64,000 nt of DNA from Grimontia sedimenti (GCF_011045095.1 NZ_JAALDL010000004.1:248001-312000); one strand, 5' to 3'. Shown: positions 27,705 to 40,484, counted from the stretch's first letter. The notes: generated by a model not told the origin, from the letters alone. Program-made: numbers and translations.

Positions 27705-28088
27705 TTAAGCTTCGTGTTTTTTCTTATAATCGCTTACTGCTGCTTTGATAGCATCTTCCGCGAGGATTGAGCAGTGAACCTTCACAGGAGGAAGTTCCAG
27801 CTCTTCTGCAATTTCAGCATTCTTGATAGCTGCCGCTTCGTCCAAAGACTTGCCTTTCACCCACTCAGTAACCAGTGAGCTTGACGCAATCGCTGAACCA
27901 CAGCCGTAGGTTTTGAACTTCGCATCTTCAATGATGCCTTGCTCATTTACCTTGATTTGCAGTTTCATCACATCACCACACGCCGGCGCGCCAACCATGC
28001 CGCTACCTACGTTTGGATCGTTTTTGTCAAAAGCACCCACGTTACGTGGATTTTCATAATGATCGATTACTTTTTCGCTGTAAGCCAT
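27705..28088 (-). CDS. iscU: Fe-S scaffold protein IscU
   Basis: 127 residues from MAYSEKVIDHYENPRNVG (start 28088); an upstream extension is rejected because all family members begin here. The three scaffold cysteines are in GAPACGDVMKLQI, YGCGSAIASSS and VHCSILAEDAIKAA, and the HscA-binding LPPVK is present. Clusters are built on this protein from sulfur supplied by IscS. Confidence 0.97.
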   Translation of the reverse strand: MAYSEKVIDHYENPRNVGAFDKNDPNVGSGMVGAPACGDVMKLQIKVNEQGIIEDAKFKTYGCGSAIASSSLVTEWVKGKSLDEAAAIKNAEIAEELELPPVKVHCSILAEDAIKAAVSDYKKKHEA

Positions 28089-28116
28089 GATCTTATCCTC
28101 AAAACCCTGAGACCGC

Positions 28117-29331
28117 TTAGTGGTGTGCCCACTCAACAGTGCTTAAATCAATACCTTCTTTGTACATGTCCCACAGTGGCGACATTTCGCGCAGTTTGGT
28201 GACCGCTTTACGTACTTGCTCAACCGCGTAGTCTACTTCTTCTTCAGTAGTGAAACGGCCAAACGAGAAGCGGATAGAGCTGTGTGCCAGTTCGTCATCA
28301 AGACCCAGTGCACGAAGTACATACGAAGGTTCCAAGCTTGCAGATGTACATGCAGAGCCAGAAGAAACCGCCAGATCTTTCAGCGCCATCAGCAGAGATT
28401 CACCTTCAACGAAAGCAAAGCTCACGTTCAGGTTTGCTGCGACACGCTGCTCAAGGTCGCCGTTTACATAAACCGCTTCCAGATCTTTAACGCCTTCATA
28501 GAATCGGTTACGCAATGCCAGAGAATGCGCAGTGTCCTTCTCAAGTTCTTCTTTCGCAATACGGAAAGCTTCACCCATACCCACGATTTGGTGGGTTGGC
28601 AATGTACCAGAACGGAAACCGCGCTCATGACCACCGCCGTGCATTTGAGCTTCGAGGCGAATACGTGGCTTACGACGAACGTACAGAGCACCGATACCTT
28701 TCGGGCCGTACGCTTTGTGCGCGCTCATTGAAATCAGGTCAACTTTGATTTCCTGCGTGTCCAGCGGCAGTTTGCCGACAGATTGAGCCGCATCAACGTG
28801 GAAGACCACCTTACGTTCACGACACAGTTCACCGATCGCTGCGATGTCTTGAACCACGCCGATTTCGTTATTTACGTGCATGATAGAAACAAGAATGGTG
28901 TCTTCGCGGATGGCGTCAGCCAGCTTGTTCAGATCGATAATGCCGTTAGACTCTGGCTCAAGGTAAGTCACCTCAAAACCTTCGCGCTCCAGCTGACGGC
29001 ATGGATCCAGTACAGCTTTGTGCTCAGTTTTGCAAGTGATGATGTGCTTGCCTTTCTTACCGTAGAAGTGCGCAACACCTTTGATTGCCAGGTTGTCAGA
29101 TTCCGTCGCACCAGAAGTGAACACGATCTCGCGTGGGTCAGCGTTCAAGTAGTTGGCAATGTTTTCGCGGGCAGTGTCGACTGCTTCTTCCGCCTGCCAG
29201 CCGAAACGGTGTGAACGGGATGCAGGGTTACCAAAACAACCATCAAGGGTCAGGTACTGCATCATTTTTTCAGCAACACGCGGATCCACTGGGCATGTCG
29301 CTGAATAGTCAAAATAGATTGGCAATTTCAT
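28117..29331 (-). CDS. iscS: Cysteine desulfurase IscS
   Basis: 404 residues from [19 protein letters not shown] (start 29331). The PLP lysine is in [22 protein letters not shown], and the mobile-loop catalytic cysteine in [20 protein letters not shown]. It provides sulfur for Fe-S clusters and for tRNA thiolation. It follows iscR by 30 bases. Confidence 0.97.
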   Translation of the reverse strand: MKLPIYFDYSATCPVDPRVAEKMMQYLTLDGCFGNPASRSHRFGWQAEEAVDTARENIANYLNADPREIVFTSGATESDNLAIKGVAHFYGKKGKHIITCKTEHKAVLDPCRQLEREGFEVTYLEPESNGIIDLNKLADAIREDTILVSIMHVNNEIGVVQDIAAIGELCRERKVVFHVDAAQSVGKLPLDTQEIKVDLISMSAHKAYGPKGIGALYVRRKPRIRLEAQMHGGGHERGFRSGTLPTHQIVGMGEAFRIAKEELEKDTAHSLALRNRFYEGVKDLEAVYVNGDLEQRVAANLNVSFAFVEGESLLMALKDLAVSSGSACTSASLEPSYVLRALGLDDELAHSSIRFSFGRFTTEEEVDYAVEQVRKAVTKLREMSPLWDMYKEGIDLSTVEWAHH

Positions 29332-29361
29332 TTGTGTCTCCAAGTACTCCGGCAAGACTGG

Positions 29362-29886
29362 TTACGAGCGAAAATTCACACCCAAAGTGGTGGCTGGCTT
29401 TTCACTGCCACTGGAGTTTAAACCATGTCTAACAATTGTTGAGGACTCAAGTGAGGAGTCCTGACGATCCGCGACATGCTTGACTTCGTTGTCTTGCATC
29501 AGTTCGCCGAGCGTAATGTCATTCAAAAAGCTGCTGATACGGGAGCTAAGGTCACGCCATAGCGTGTGCGTCAGGCAGCGTGTTCCGCCTTGGCAATCGC
29601 CTTTGCCCTGACACTTGGTCGCATCGACCGATTCATCAACAGCGGCAATCACCATGCCGACTGCAATTTCATTGGCATTCACGCCGAGTCGATAGCCGCC
29701 ACCTGGACCACGTACACTGGACACTAGGCCTGCTTTACGAAGGCGCGAGAAAAGTTGCTCCAGATATGACAGAGATATCCCTTGACGCTCTGAAATATCA
29801 GCTAGAGGCACAGGCCCCATCTCGGAGTGCAGCGCGACATCGAGCATCGCAGTAACGGCATATCTGCCTTTCGAAGTCAGTCTCAT
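29362..29886 (-). CDS. iscR: Fe-S-sensing regulator IscR
   Basis: 174 residues, Rrf2 family. The winged helix begins [20 protein letters not shown], and the cluster ligands are in [19 protein letters not shown]. With a 2Fe-2S cluster it represses its own operon; the apo form acts at a second class of sites. Two adjoining IscR-type palindromes lie directly upstream. Confidence 0.97.
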   Translation of the reverse strand: MRLTSKGRYAVTAMLDVALHSEMGPVPLADISERQGISLSYLEQLFSRLRKAGLVSSVRGPGGGYRLGVNANEIAVGMVIAAVDESVDATKCQGKGDCQGGTRCLTHTLWRDLSSRISSFLNDITLGELMQDNEVKHVADRQDSSLESSTIVRHGLNSSGSEKPATTLGVNFRS

Positions 29887-29925
29887 AACATCCTACCTGT
29901 GAGCGAGTAATGCACTGAGTCTGAC

Positions 29926-29975
29926 ATACCCGACTAAAAGGGTCAAGTATTTAACCTACTAATTTAGTCAAGCTT
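29926..29975 (-). promoter_or_regulatory. Tandem IscR type 1 binding sites in the isc promoter
   Basis: On the minus strand, ATACTTGACC and AGTCGGGTAT are the ends of a 25-base site at 29926-29950. A second, weaker site at 29951-29975 contains CTTGACTAAATTAGT. Both fit the IscR type 1 pattern (ATAnyyGACT...AGTCrrsTAT) and adjoin exactly, as at the E. coli isc promoter. Apo/holo IscR autoregulation is expected. Confidence 0.8.
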
Positions 29976-29996
29976 TTAGCCATAAATTTAAAGCGG

Positions 29997-30728
29997 TTAT
30001 TTTTGCTTCTCTTTGTGGTGCTTTTCAACCGAAGAGAGCACACCACGAAGAATATTCAGTTCCTGACTTTCCGGTCTTGCGCGGTTAAACAAGCGACGCA
30101 ATTTAGTCATCACCATGCCCGGATGAGATTTATTGATAAAACCAGTAGTATCGAGAACCTGTTCAAGGTGAGCGTAAAAACGCTCCAAATCCTCAGCCAG
30201 CGGGTAAGGCTGCTCTTTCACTTCCCCTTTATATGCCTGACTGTCCAGCCAAGCCATTCGCGCTTCGTAGCAAAGGGTTTGCACCGCCATGGCTAGGTTC
30301 AGCGAGCTATATTCTGGGTTAGCAGGAATAGCCACGTGAAAATGACACGCCTGAAGTTCTTCATTTGTCAGACCCGTACGCTCACGGCCAAACACGAATG
30401 CCACAGGATATTGGGCCGCTTCTTCAATGGCTTTAACGCCACATTCGCGGGAATCCAGCATTGGCCATTCCAGTGAACGGTTACGGGCACTGGTTCCAAT
30501 CACCAAGCCACAATCAGCAACCGCTTCTTCCACTGTATCAACGATACGCGCGTTGTTAGCAATATCACTAGCACCGGCAGCAAGCGCTATCGCCTGCCCG
30601 TCGACCTGACAATCAGGCGCGACCAACACCATATGTTTCAGCCCCATCACTTTCATTGCCCGAGCAGCAGAACCGATGTTGCCTGAATGCGTGGTGCCTA
30701 CCAGCACAATTCGAATATTTTCTAACAT
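29997..30728 (-). CDS. trmJ: tRNA (Cm32/Um32) 2'-O-methyltransferase TrmJ
   Basis: 243 residues, SPOUT (TrmH-like) methyltransferase. Motifs are [47 protein letters not shown] and [22 protein letters not shown], forming the knotted SAM site. It modifies position 32 of tRNAs. The gene lies directly upstream of iscR in many gammaproteobacteria, and divergently from suhB. Confidence 0.95.
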   Translation of the reverse strand: MLENIRIVLVGTTHSGNIGSAARAMKVMGLKHMVLVAPDCQVDGQAIALAAGASDIANNARIVDTVEEAVADCGLVIGTSARNRSLEWPMLDSRECGVKAIEEAAQYPVAFVFGRERTGLTNEELQACHFHVAIPANPEYSSLNLAMAVQTLCYEARMAWLDSQAYKGEVKEQPYPLAEDLERFYAHLEQVLDTTGFINKSHPGMVMTKLRRLFNRARPESQELNILRGVLSSVEKHHKEKQK

Positions 30729-30913
30729 TTCGCTATCACTGATTTACTTTGAGGAAGAAAAGCCGCCGGATTCTAACACAGCAGCTTTTGTTTTACCCTT
30801 TTTACAGCCCGTCATAGAAGACGAGCGAACAAAAAATAACCGCTTCCCTTTTGGTTCAGCTCTGATATACTCGCCGCCGCTTTCCGTTCTTTAACATCCG
30901 TTGGGAAATTCGT

Positions 30914-31717
30914 ATGCATCCTATGCTAAATATTGCCATTCGCGCAGCGCGAAAGGCAGGCGACTTTATCGCTAAATCTGCTGAGAACTCTGATAACGTT
31001 GAAACGACTCAGAAAGGTTCTAATGACTTTGTCACTAACATCGACAAAGCAGCTGAGCAAATCATTATCGACGTAATCAAGAAGTCTTACCCTGAACACA
31101 ACATCGTGACTGAAGAAGCCGGTGTGGTTGCAGGTAAAGACACTGATTACCAATGGATCATCGACCCACTGGATGGCACCACTAACTTCGTTAAAAACTT
31201 CCCGCACTTCTCTGTGTCGATTGCTCTGCGCATTAAAGGCCGTACCGAGGTTGCGTGTGTTTACGATCCAATCCGTAACGAACTTTTCTCTGCTCAGCGT
31301 GGCGCAGGTGCGCAGCTGAACAGCAAGCGTATCCGTGTAGGCGTTGCAAAAGATCTGAACGGTACCGTTCTGGCAACTGGCTTCCCATTCAAAGCCAAGC
31401 AACACTCAGAAGGCTTCATCAAAGTTGTTAGCGCACTGTTTGTAGACTGCGCCGACTTCCGCCGCACTGGTTCTGCCGCTCTTGACCTGTGTTATGTAGC
31501 AGCTGGCCGCGTTGATGGTTTCTTCGAACTGGGCTTGAAACCTTGGGATATCGCTGCAGGTGAACTGATTGCCCGTGAAGCTGGTGCAATTTGTACTGAC
31601 TTCGCTGGCGGTACTGACTACGTTCAGTCAGGCAACATCGTGACTGCAAACCCTAAAGTACTGAAAGGTATTTTGGCGAAAATTCGCGACAACGCGAATG
31701 AAGCGATGAAAAAATAA
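30914..31717 (+). CDS. suhB: Inositol-1-monophosphatase SuhB
   Basis: 267 residues. Metal-binding motifs are EEAG, WIIDPLDGTTNFVKNFPHFSVSIAL and the C-terminal KPWDIAAGELIAREAGA. SuhB dephosphorylates inositol phosphate but acts mainly as a NusA-associated factor for rRNA antitermination and folding. It is transcribed divergently from trmJ and followed by a strong terminator. Confidence 0.96.
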   Translation: MHPMLNIAIRAARKAGDFIAKSAENSDNVETTQKGSNDFVTNIDKAAEQIIIDVIKKSYPEHNIVTEEAGVVAGKDTDYQWIIDPLDGTTNFVKNFPHFSVSIALRIKGRTEVACVYDPIRNELFSAQRGAGAQLNSKRIRVGVAKDLNGTVLATGFPFKAKQHSEGFIKVVSALFVDCADFRRTGSAALDLCYVAAGRVDGFFELGLKPWDIAAGELIAREAGAICTDFAGGTDYVQSGNIVTANPKVLKGILAKIRDNANEAMKK

Positions 31718-31736
31718 GATTCTTTGGAATCAATAA

Positions 31737-31763
31737 AACGGCGTCCCTCGGGACGCCGTTTTT
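31737..31763 (+). terminator. Terminator of suhB
   Basis: Stem AACGGCGTCC/GGACGCCGTT, loop CTCG, followed by T's, 20 bases after the stop. Confidence 0.9.
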
Positions 31764-31821
31764 GTTTGGGGGTTAGGAGCACCGGGTAGTTTAAGCCGTT
31801 AGAACCATATATCTAGTCCTA

Positions 31822-31864
31822 TTGCTCTTCCTAGGACCTGCTTTTCCTAGGCCCTAGGACCTCA
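31822..31864 (-). repeat. CCTAGG-rich intergenic repeat, single copy
   Basis: On the minus strand it reads AGGTCCTAGGGCCTAGG followed by AAAAGC and AGGTCCTAGGAAGAGC. It shares the core of the 47-bp tandem units at 46781. It lies between the convergent ends of suhB and secF. Confidence 0.7.
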
Positions 31865-31865
31865 A

Positions 31866-31896
31866 AGAAAAACGGAGCCAATCGGCTCCGTTTTTT
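31866..31896. terminator. Terminator at the end of secF, possibly bidirectional
   Basis: Stem ACGGAGCC/GGCTCCGT with loop AATC. A's on the left and six T's on the right give U-runs in both directions; it ends secF on the minus strand. Confidence 0.85.
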
Positions 31897-31897
31897 G

Positions 31898-32848
31898 TTA
31901 AGGCATACTGTCGAATTCTTCGCCTTCTTTTTCCACCGGTGGCGGTGGAAGCAGGTGCTCGCGGGTAATACCCAGTTTGAGCGCCAGCGCAGAAGCCACG
32001 TAGATAGACGAGTAAGTACCGATAGTGATACCAATCAGCAATGCAGTCGCAAAGCCGTGGATCATGGCGCCGCCTTGAAGGAACAGCGCAATCACTACGA
32101 ATAAGGTTGTGCCTGATGTAATCAAGGTACGACTCAATGTCTGGGACACTGACGCGTTCACGATTTCGTCGGCATCGCCCTTACGCATCTTGCGGAAGTT
32201 TTCACGGATACGGTCATAAACAACGATAGTATCGTTGAGTGAGTAACCGACAACGGTCAACAATGCTGCGACGATGGTGAGGTCAACTTCAATCTGCAGG
32301 AACGAAAAGATACCTAACGTGATAATCACGTCGTGTGCGAGAGAAACAACTGCACCCGCCGCCAGGCGCCACTCGAATCGCAAAGAGACATACAGCAGAA
32401 TACAGATCAGCGATACCAATATCGCCAGACCACCTGCTTCTGTCAGTTCGTCACCCACATTCGGGCCAACAAACTCGATACGGCGCATTTCTACTGCCTG
32501 ACCCGTACCTTCTTTAATAGCATCCAGGATCTGGTTACCCAGTAATTCACCCTGCGCATCTTCGCGTGGACGAAGACGAACCATCACGTCACGTGCAGTA
32601 CCGAAGTTCTGAACGATCGCATCACCAAAGCCTTTTGCTTCCAGTGATTCGCGAATCAGTGGCAGGTTTGCTGGTTGCTCAAAACCCACTTCAATCAGCG
32701 TACCGCCGGTGAAGTCCAAGCCCCAGTTCAGCCATTTGGTAGACAAGCTGAAAATCGAAGCGGCAATCATCACAACCGACAGGAAAAATGCCGGCTTCGA
32801 CCAACGCATAAAGTCGATGCTAAAGTCAGGCCTTAATAGTTGAAACAT
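31898..32848 (-). CDS. secF: Protein-export membrane protein SecF
   Basis: 316 residues. First span near residue 25, then the periplasmic domain with GLDFTGGTLIEVGFEQPANL. Five further spans follow, including FVGPNVGDELTEAGGLAILVSLICILLYVSLRFEW and GYSLNDTIVVYDRIRENFRKM. It partners SecD to use the proton or sodium gradient for late steps of Sec export. It follows secD by 12 bases. Confidence 0.96.
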   Translation of the reverse strand: MFQLLRPDFSIDFMRWSKPAFFLSVVMIAASIFSLSTKWLNWGLDFTGGTLIEVGFEQPANLPLIRESLEAKGFGDAIVQNFGTARDVMVRLRPREDAQGELLGNQILDAIKEGTGQAVEMRRIEFVGPNVGDELTEAGGLAILVSLICILLYVSLRFEWRLAAGAVVSLAHDVIITLGIFSFLQIEVDLTIVAALLTVVGYSLNDTIVVYDRIRENFRKMRKGDADEIVNASVSQTLSRTLITSGTTLFVVIALFLQGGAMIHGFATALLIGITIGTYSSIYVASALALKLGITREHLLPPPPVEKEGEEFDSMP

Positions 32849-32860
32849 CTTAATGCCTCC

Positions 32861-34714
32861 TTAAATCGACAGCTTGTTAATGCGCTTACCGCCGTACACC
32901 AGGTTAACCAGGCAACGGGTACCGATAATTGCAGTAAACATAGACGTCAGAATACCGATCGACAGTGTCACAGCGAAGCCTTTCACCGCACCTGTACCCA
33001 CAGCAAACAGAATGATTGCCGTGATCAGTGTGGTGATGTTCGCATCGGCAATGGTGCTGAATGCGTTCGCATAGCCCTGATGGATCGCTTGCTGAGGATT
33101 ACGCCCTTCATTGAGCTCCTCACGGATACGCTCAAAGATAAGGACGTTGGCATCAACCGCCATACCCACTGTCAGAACGATACCTGCGATACCCGGCAAG
33201 GTCATTGTCGCCCCTGGAATCATCGACATCACACCGATGATCAGGATGATGTTCGCCGCAAGTGCACAGTTCGCAAACAGACCGAAACGACGGTAGTAAA
33301 CCAGCGTAAACAACATGACCGCCAGCAGACCCCAGATACAGGCTTTGATACCCATATCGATGTTCTGTTGACCCATTGATGGACCAATGGTGCGCTCTTC
33401 AACGATAGAGATTGGTGCAATCAAAGCACCTGCGCGTAGCAGCAGTGCAAGGTTGTGTGCTTCAGCTTGAGAGTCGATACCCGTGATACGGAAGTTACGG
33501 CCCAGTGCGGTCTGAATCGTTGCCTGGTTGATCACTTCCTCATGTTTGGAAAGGATAATCTTGCCGTTTTCATCACGCTTACCACTGTCTTTGTATTCCG
33601 CAAATACCGTCGCCATCAGCTTACCGACATTGTTCTTACTGAACGCTGCCATTTTGCTGCCGCCGTCGCTATCCAGCGAGATGTTTACCTGCGGACGGCT
33701 GTATTCATCAAAGCTTGAGCTCGCATCAGTGATGCTTGAACCGCCCAGAATCACACGTTTTTTCAGCACAACCGGACGACCGTCACGGGTGTATTTGATT
33801 TCGCTGCCCGGTGGAACACGGCCAGCAGCCGCAGCAACCGGATCGGCGCTGTCATCCACTTCGCGGAATTCCAGGGTTGCAGTCGCACCCAGAATTTCTT
33901 TCGCACGTGCCGTGTCCTGAACACCCGGTAACTCAACCACGATACGGCTTGCGCCCTGGCGTTGTACCAGTGGTTCTGCAACACCCAGTTCATTCACACG
34001 GTTACGCAGGATTGTAATGTTCTGCTCAACGGCGTAGTTACGGATTTCCTGCAGACGTTCCTCAGTGAATTTCGCAGAAACGGCAAAACGGGCACTATCG
34101 GTGGTGAACACCATATCTGGGTGCAGTCTAGCGAGTTCACTTTCTGCAGCATCCATGTCCGCTTCATTACGCAGCATCACTTCAATGTTGTCCTCACCAC
34201 CCACGCGGATACCGCGGTAACGGATTTTGGCTTCACGAAGTTCAGTACGGAAGGTATCTTCCTGCTGAGTGAGGAGTTTTTCCATTGCCGCGTCCATGTC
34301 CACCTCCATCAGGAAATGCACACCACCACGGAGGTCCAGACCCAGTTTCATTGGGTTAGCACCAATGGCTTCCAGCCAATCAGGCGTTGCAGGAGCAAGG
34401 TTAAGCGCAACAATCAGACCGTCTTCTTTCAGTTCGCTGTTTAGAGCGTCACGGGCTTCAATCTGATTATCAGTGTCGGAGAAACGAACCAGTACAGTGC
34501 CGTTTTCTAGCGCAATGGATTTATAAGAGATTTTATCTTTTTCGAGGGAAGATTTGACGGTGTCCAGTGTGGAGAGATCAACCGAGGCGCCACGCGCCCC
34601 GGTGATTTGAACCGCTGGATCTTCACCGTAGATATTGGGAAGTGCATAAAGGGCGCCGACAAAAATGACCAACACCACCATAATGTACTTCCACAAAGGA
34701 TAACGGTTTAGCAC
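32861..34714 (-). CDS. secD: Protein-export membrane protein SecD
   Basis: 617 residues. One N-terminal span, then a large periplasmic region ([43 protein letters not shown]), and five C-terminal spans with [28 protein letters not shown]. It pulls translocating proteins into the periplasm with SecF. The order tgt-yajC-secD-secF is standard. Confidence 0.97.
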   Translation of the reverse strand: MLNRYPLWKYIMVVLVIFVGALYALPNIYGEDPAVQITGARGASVDLSTLDTVKSSLEKDKISYKSIALENGTVLVRFSDTDNQIEARDALNSELKEDGLIVALNLAPATPDWLEAIGANPMKLGLDLRGGVHFLMEVDMDAAMEKLLTQQEDTFRTELREAKIRYRGIRVGGEDNIEVMLRNEADMDAAESELARLHPDMVFTTDSARFAVSAKFTEERLQEIRNYAVEQNITILRNRVNELGVAEPLVQRQGASRIVVELPGVQDTARAKEILGATATLEFREVDDSADPVAAAAGRVPPGSEIKYTRDGRPVVLKKRVILGGSSITDASSSFDEYSRPQVNISLDSDGGSKMAAFSKNNVGKLMATVFAEYKDSGKRDENGKIILSKHEEVINQATIQTALGRNFRITGIDSQAEAHNLALLLRAGALIAPISIVEERTIGPSMGQQNIDMGIKACIWGLLAVMLFTLVYYRRFGLFANCALAANIILIIGVMSMIPGATMTLPGIAGIVLTVGMAVDANVLIFERIREELNEGRNPQQAIHQGYANAFSTIADANITTLITAIILFAVGTGAVKGFAVTLSIGILTSMFTAIIGTRCLVNLVYGGKRINKLSI

Positions 34715-34740
34715 TGCTAGGATCCTTTATGGCTATGGGT

Positions 34741-35070
34741 TTACAGCGACTGAATGGTGCCTTTTGGCAGAACTGCAGTCACAAAATCCTTTTTGATGGT
34801 CACTTCGTTGTTGTCGCTCAGTGCGATAACGATGAAGTCGTTGTCATCTGAAATTTTGGTGATTTTACCCACCAGGCCGCCACCGGTCAGAACTTCATCG
34901 CCCTTGCCCATTGATGCCATCAGGTTCTTGTGCTCTTTCACACGTTTCGCCTGTGGACGGTAAATCATGAAATAGAAAATAACGGCAAACAGGCCAAGCA
35001 TAATAAATAGCTGCATACCGCCGCCTTGTGGTGCGCCTTCTGCTGCTGCATGAGCTTGAGAAATAAACAT
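34741..35070 (-). CDS. yajC: Sec translocon accessory protein YajC
   Basis: 109 residues with one span (MQLFIMLGLFAVIFYFMIYRPQAKR) and the conserved cytoplasmic part SMGKGDEVLTGGGLVGKITKI. It joins the SecDF complex. Located between tgt and secD as usual. Confidence 0.96.
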   Translation of the reverse strand: MFISQAHAAAEGAPQGGGMQLFIMLGLFAVIFYFMIYRPQAKRVKEHKNLMASMGKGDEVLTGGGLVGKITKISDDNDFIVIALSDNNEVTIKKDFVTAVLPKGTIQSL

Positions 35071-35151
35071 TCAGTAACGTCCTCGTATCAATATGAACAT
35101 TTTCTAGATTTTCGCCTCACCGAAAGCACTCTTTTGGCGAGGCGAGAATTC

Positions 35152-37483
<2,332 letters not shown>

Positions 37484-37590
37484 CGAAAAAGCCCCATTCT
37501 ACAGCAGCCCGCTAGTATAGGCCGCTGTGCTGCAATATCAAGCAGGATGGGGCTTGCCCGCTGCAATTCCAGCGGGCAAATTGTGAGGAG

Positions 37591-38673
37591 TTATGACAGT
37601 CGGCGACGGAAAGTCAGAAGTCCCATGGAAAGGAATGCCAGCCAGCCAAAAGAGCCGCCACCTCCGCTGCTACCCGTTGGTGGTGTGGCTCCACCAGAAT
37701 CGCCATCATCCCCTCCGTTACTTCCCGGATAAACAGGAACAATTGGTGGGTTATCAAAAGGGTTATAGTTGACGCTTTGATCAAAGATGTCTTGTGTGAA
37801 CGTCGGAGTAGGTTCCGTATAGCCACCGTCCATGTTCTGGTTTATCCAGTTGTAATACGTACTGATCTGTGAAAAACCATCTTCTGCTGATGGACTGCCA
37901 CAACCAAAACCCGCACTCGAAAAACTCACAACACCGACTGCACGATATCCCATGTCAGCATCGCCGGCATTATTCTTATTTTGCCATACCAGAGGGCCAC
38001 CTGAGTCTCCAGAACAAATACCGGTGGTGAAAGTCTCATTAGCACAGACATAAGCATCAGCTAAGTTTTGATCATAACCAAATTCATTCACCCAACTACA
38101 AGAAAGGTCTCTCACACCATTCAAGTACGTTTTCCGCAAATACTGACTAGAATCACCGTTAGTACTTGTGGCTCCCCAACCTGAAACGTAAAGATTCTGA
38201 TTAGCCGCACCATTAAACTCTGTATCCATTTCCGACTGCTCTGTCGGCGAAAGAAGTCTTATTGGTTTAACAGTAGAAGGTAACGCTGAGGCTAACTTTA
38301 CAAGGGCTACATCAGCCGTAAACTGAATGTCTTCGTAGGCTGGGTGCATTGTGACAGCAGAGGCTGAAACACCAACGCCAGCATATTCTTGACTTTCAAA
38401 GCCTGCAAAAACCTTAATGTCATCGGCCCTGAAACCATCAACACAATGCGCAGCGGTTAATACATAGTTGTCGGAAATAATGATGCCGCCGCAGGAATAG
38501 AATCCCTGGAACCGATTTCCAATAGTAAGGAATGCTTGCCACGGTGTTGCTTCAATTGAAGCATACGTACCGTTTACAATTCGGGGGGTTTTATCTTCTG
38601 CCGCACCAATGGCTGGGCAAACAGTTAACGCCAAAAGAGATGCTGAACTTACCAATAACTGACGTTTCATCAC
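37591..38673 (-). CDS. Secreted trypsin-like serine protease with GlyGly-CTERM
   Basis: 360 residues. Sec signal (to about residue 24), a short propeptide DKTPR, then IVNGTYAS, the activation site. The catalytic triad is visible: His in VLTAAHCVDG, Asp in DVALVKLAS, Ser in CSGDSGGPLVW. The C-terminus ends SSGGGGSFGWLAFLSMGLLTFRRRLS: a glycine run, a hydrophobic span and basic residues, the GlyGly-CTERM rhombosortase signal. Vibrio Ves proteases with this tail are exported by type II secretion to the surface. A paralogue lies upstream. Confidence 0.88.
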   Translation of the reverse strand: MMKRQLLVSSASLLALTVCPAIGAAEDKTPRIVNGTYASIEATPWQAFLTIGNRFQGFYSCGGIIISDNYVLTAAHCVDGFRADDIKVFAGFESQEYAGVGVSASAVTMHPAYEDIQFTADVALVKLASALPSTVKPIRLLSPTEQSEMDTEFNGAANQNLYVSGWGATSTNGDSSQYLRKTYLNGVRDLSCSWVNEFGYDQNLADAYVCANETFTTGICSGDSGGPLVWQNKNNAGDADMGYRAVGVVSFSSAGFGCGSPSAEDGFSQISTYYNWINQNMDGGYTEPTPTFTQDIFDQSVNYNPFDNPPIVPVYPGSNGGDDGDSGGATPPTGSSGGGGSFGWLAFLSMGLLTFRRRLS

Positions 38674-38819
38674 TAACCTCTTCCATGAGTTATTGTCTCA
38701 ATGGTCGAGGTTATCCAGAAAAGCATCAAAGGCAAGGGTATTGGAAGAACAGAACCTAAAAACCTGTACTTTTACAGCGCATTCTCAATCCAGAGACAAT
38801 ACCGCATATTCAAAACCTT

Positions 38820-38859
38820 ATCAGATTATCAGATTATCAGATTATCAGATTATCAGATG
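38820..38859. repeat. Tandem 8-bp repeat (ATCAGATT), five units
   Basis: Four perfect ATCAGATT units and a fifth ending in G. It lies between the two protease genes, about 150 bases upstream of the first and just past the stop of the second. Eight is not a multiple of three, but the tract is non-coding, so copy-number change could alter spacing of promoter or terminator elements. Confidence 0.85.
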
Positions 38860-38869
38860 CAGATTATAT

Positions 38870-39841
38870 TCATCGTCGAGTTCGGAGAGTCCGAGCGACA
38901 ATGAAAATCATCAGAGACAATAACCCCATAGTTCCCCCACCTCCCCCATCAGACGCTTGCACCACGGTCGACGATCGACTTGCACAGCTTCCGCTTTGGC
39001 AGTTGGAAATCCAACTGATGTAAGTAGCAACCTGGGTAAAAACGTCTGGAACCGTCGGCGACGCACACTGTGAAGCTACACCGAAGCTCACCAAACCTAT
39101 CAGGGTTGCGCCACCGTCTGCATCGCTAGCGCGGGAAGGGTCGTACCAAATTAGTGGGCCGCCTGAGTCTCCGTTACAAGCACCAACACCGCTTGCCTGA
39201 GCACAGAAGTACTTAGATTGGTAATCGGACACATCAGTCAGAGTTGTTCCCCACGCAGAAGCGCAACTGGCATCTGTCAGTGCGGAGAGCGTGGCTTTTT
39301 GCAGTGTTGTGGTCGATTGGCTTCGTCCGGTGTCCGTATAACCCCAGCCAGTTAGCTGCATATCATTGTTGTTGAGGTTTCCTGTTGCATCGACAGCCGC
39401 TTGTACCGTGTCATTGGGCAACACCACGGTTGAGGCATTGGGATGAACATCCGAGGAAAGTTTTACCAGGGCAATATCGTTTTGCAGTGTGTCTTTGTCG
39501 TAGCTGCTGTTGGCATAGATAGACTCAACGGAAGATTGAAAAGACGAAAAGTTTGCCCCATTGATTTCCGCTGTTCCCGTGTAGACGGAAACTGAATTTG
39601 CGGACGCCAATGAAAAAGGATCATCGTCGTCAGCAGTATCAAGGCAGTGTGCCGCGGTTAGAATCCAGCGCGAAGAGATCACCACCCCGCCACAAAAAGC
39701 GTTACCAATTCTGATAAATGCCTGCCAGGGGGCATCGCTGATGGAAGCATCTGTCCCACCAACAACATTGGGAGACGGCTCTGCGGCCTGACCCAAAAAT
39801 GATGAAAAAAGTAAGGATAGTATTGCGAGTTTCATGCGCAT
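38870..39841 (-). CDS. Secreted trypsin-like serine protease with GlyGly-CTERM
   Basis: 323 residues from the ATG at 39841, best spaced from AGGGGCG; other ATGs at 39847 and 39835 are possible. Signal peptide ends around GQAAEPSPN, and VVGGTDAS marks zymogen cleavage. The triad is in ILTAAHCLDT, NDIALVKLSS and CNGDSGGPLIW. The tail DGGGGGTMGLLSLMIFIVARTLRTRR is a GlyGly-CTERM signal. It is a divergent paralogue of the downstream protease, so tandem duplication is likely. Confidence 0.87.
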   Translation of the reverse strand: MRMKLAILSLLFSSFLGQAAEPSPNVVGGTDASISDAPWQAFIRIGNAFCGGVVISSRWILTAAHCLDTADDDDPFSLASANSVSVYTGTAEINGANFSSFQSSVESIYANSSYDKDTLQNDIALVKLSSDVHPNASTVVLPNDTVQAAVDATGNLNNNDMQLTGWGYTDTGRSQSTTTLQKATLSALTDASCASAWGTTLTDVSDYQSKYFCAQASGVGACNGDSGGPLIWYDPSRASDADGGATLIGLVSFGVASQCASPTVPDVFTQVATYISWISNCQSGSCASRSSTVVQASDGGGGGTMGLLSLMIFIVARTLRTRR

Positions 39842-40034
39842 TATCATCGCCCCTTAAAACAGAAAAGTGTTGTTCGGCGCCATGGCACCACGGTGCGTTG
39901 CTACTGCTTGAAACAACCTAGGTGACCATCTCACATTTCCGGATGGAAGTTTGAATGTCGTCACCTAAAGTCCCTGCCTTTTTAGCTACATTCGAGATAT
40001 AGCCTTACTAATTCTATGTGTTTCTGGAGGCAGA

Positions 40035-40484
40035 ATGTTTACCGTTAATGACATGATGAGTTCCGACCCCATCACGCTCTCTTCTAAGGATAAGATATCT
40101 GACGCAAAGTGCCTGATGGATTCCCGCCGTATTCGCCACATTCCTATCGTCAGTGCTTTAGGAAAACTAGAAGGTCTGGTCACACAGCGTGATGTCCTCG
40201 CTGCTCAAACATCCAGTCTGGAAAAAGCAGTTGGCGATAACGATCCCATGCAAGCGCCTTTGTCGCGATTCCTCAAGCGTTCTTTATATACGGTGTCACC
40301 GTGTGCTGGGCTCAAAGAGGCTGCGCTATATATGCAGAAACGTAAGATTGGCTGTTTACCAGTCGTTGAGGACGACAAACTGGTTGGTATTATCACTGAC
40401 AGCGATTTCGTCGCCATCGCCATCAATCTTTTGGAGATCCAAGAAGAAACAGAGCCGATGGAAGAAGAGGAAGAAGTGGTCTGA
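40035..40484 (+). CDS. CBS-domain pair protein
   Basis: 149 residues made of two CBS motifs: FTVNDMMSSDPITLSSKDKISDAKCLMDSRRIRHIPIVSALGKLEGLVTQRDVL, and LYTVSPCAGLKEAALYMQKRKIGCLPVVEDDKLVGIITDSDFV. Such free-standing pairs bind adenine nucleotides and sense energy or redox state. The C-terminus is acidic (EETEPMEEEEEVV). TCTGGAGG sits before the start. Its target is not evident. Confidence 0.87.
   Translation: MFTVNDMMSSDPITLSSKDKISDAKCLMDSRRIRHIPIVSALGKLEGLVTQRDVLAAQTSSLEKAVGDNDPMQAPLSRFLKRSLYTVSPCAGLKEAALYMQKRKIGCLPVVEDDKLVGIITDSDFVAIAINLLEIQEETEPMEEEEEVV

Noticed and set aside
28450-29220. Several long open frames opposite iscS, and similar antisense frames opposite other housekeeping genes
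   Set aside because: They are shadows of strongly conserved genes, with no ribosome-binding sites and no recognisable protein features.
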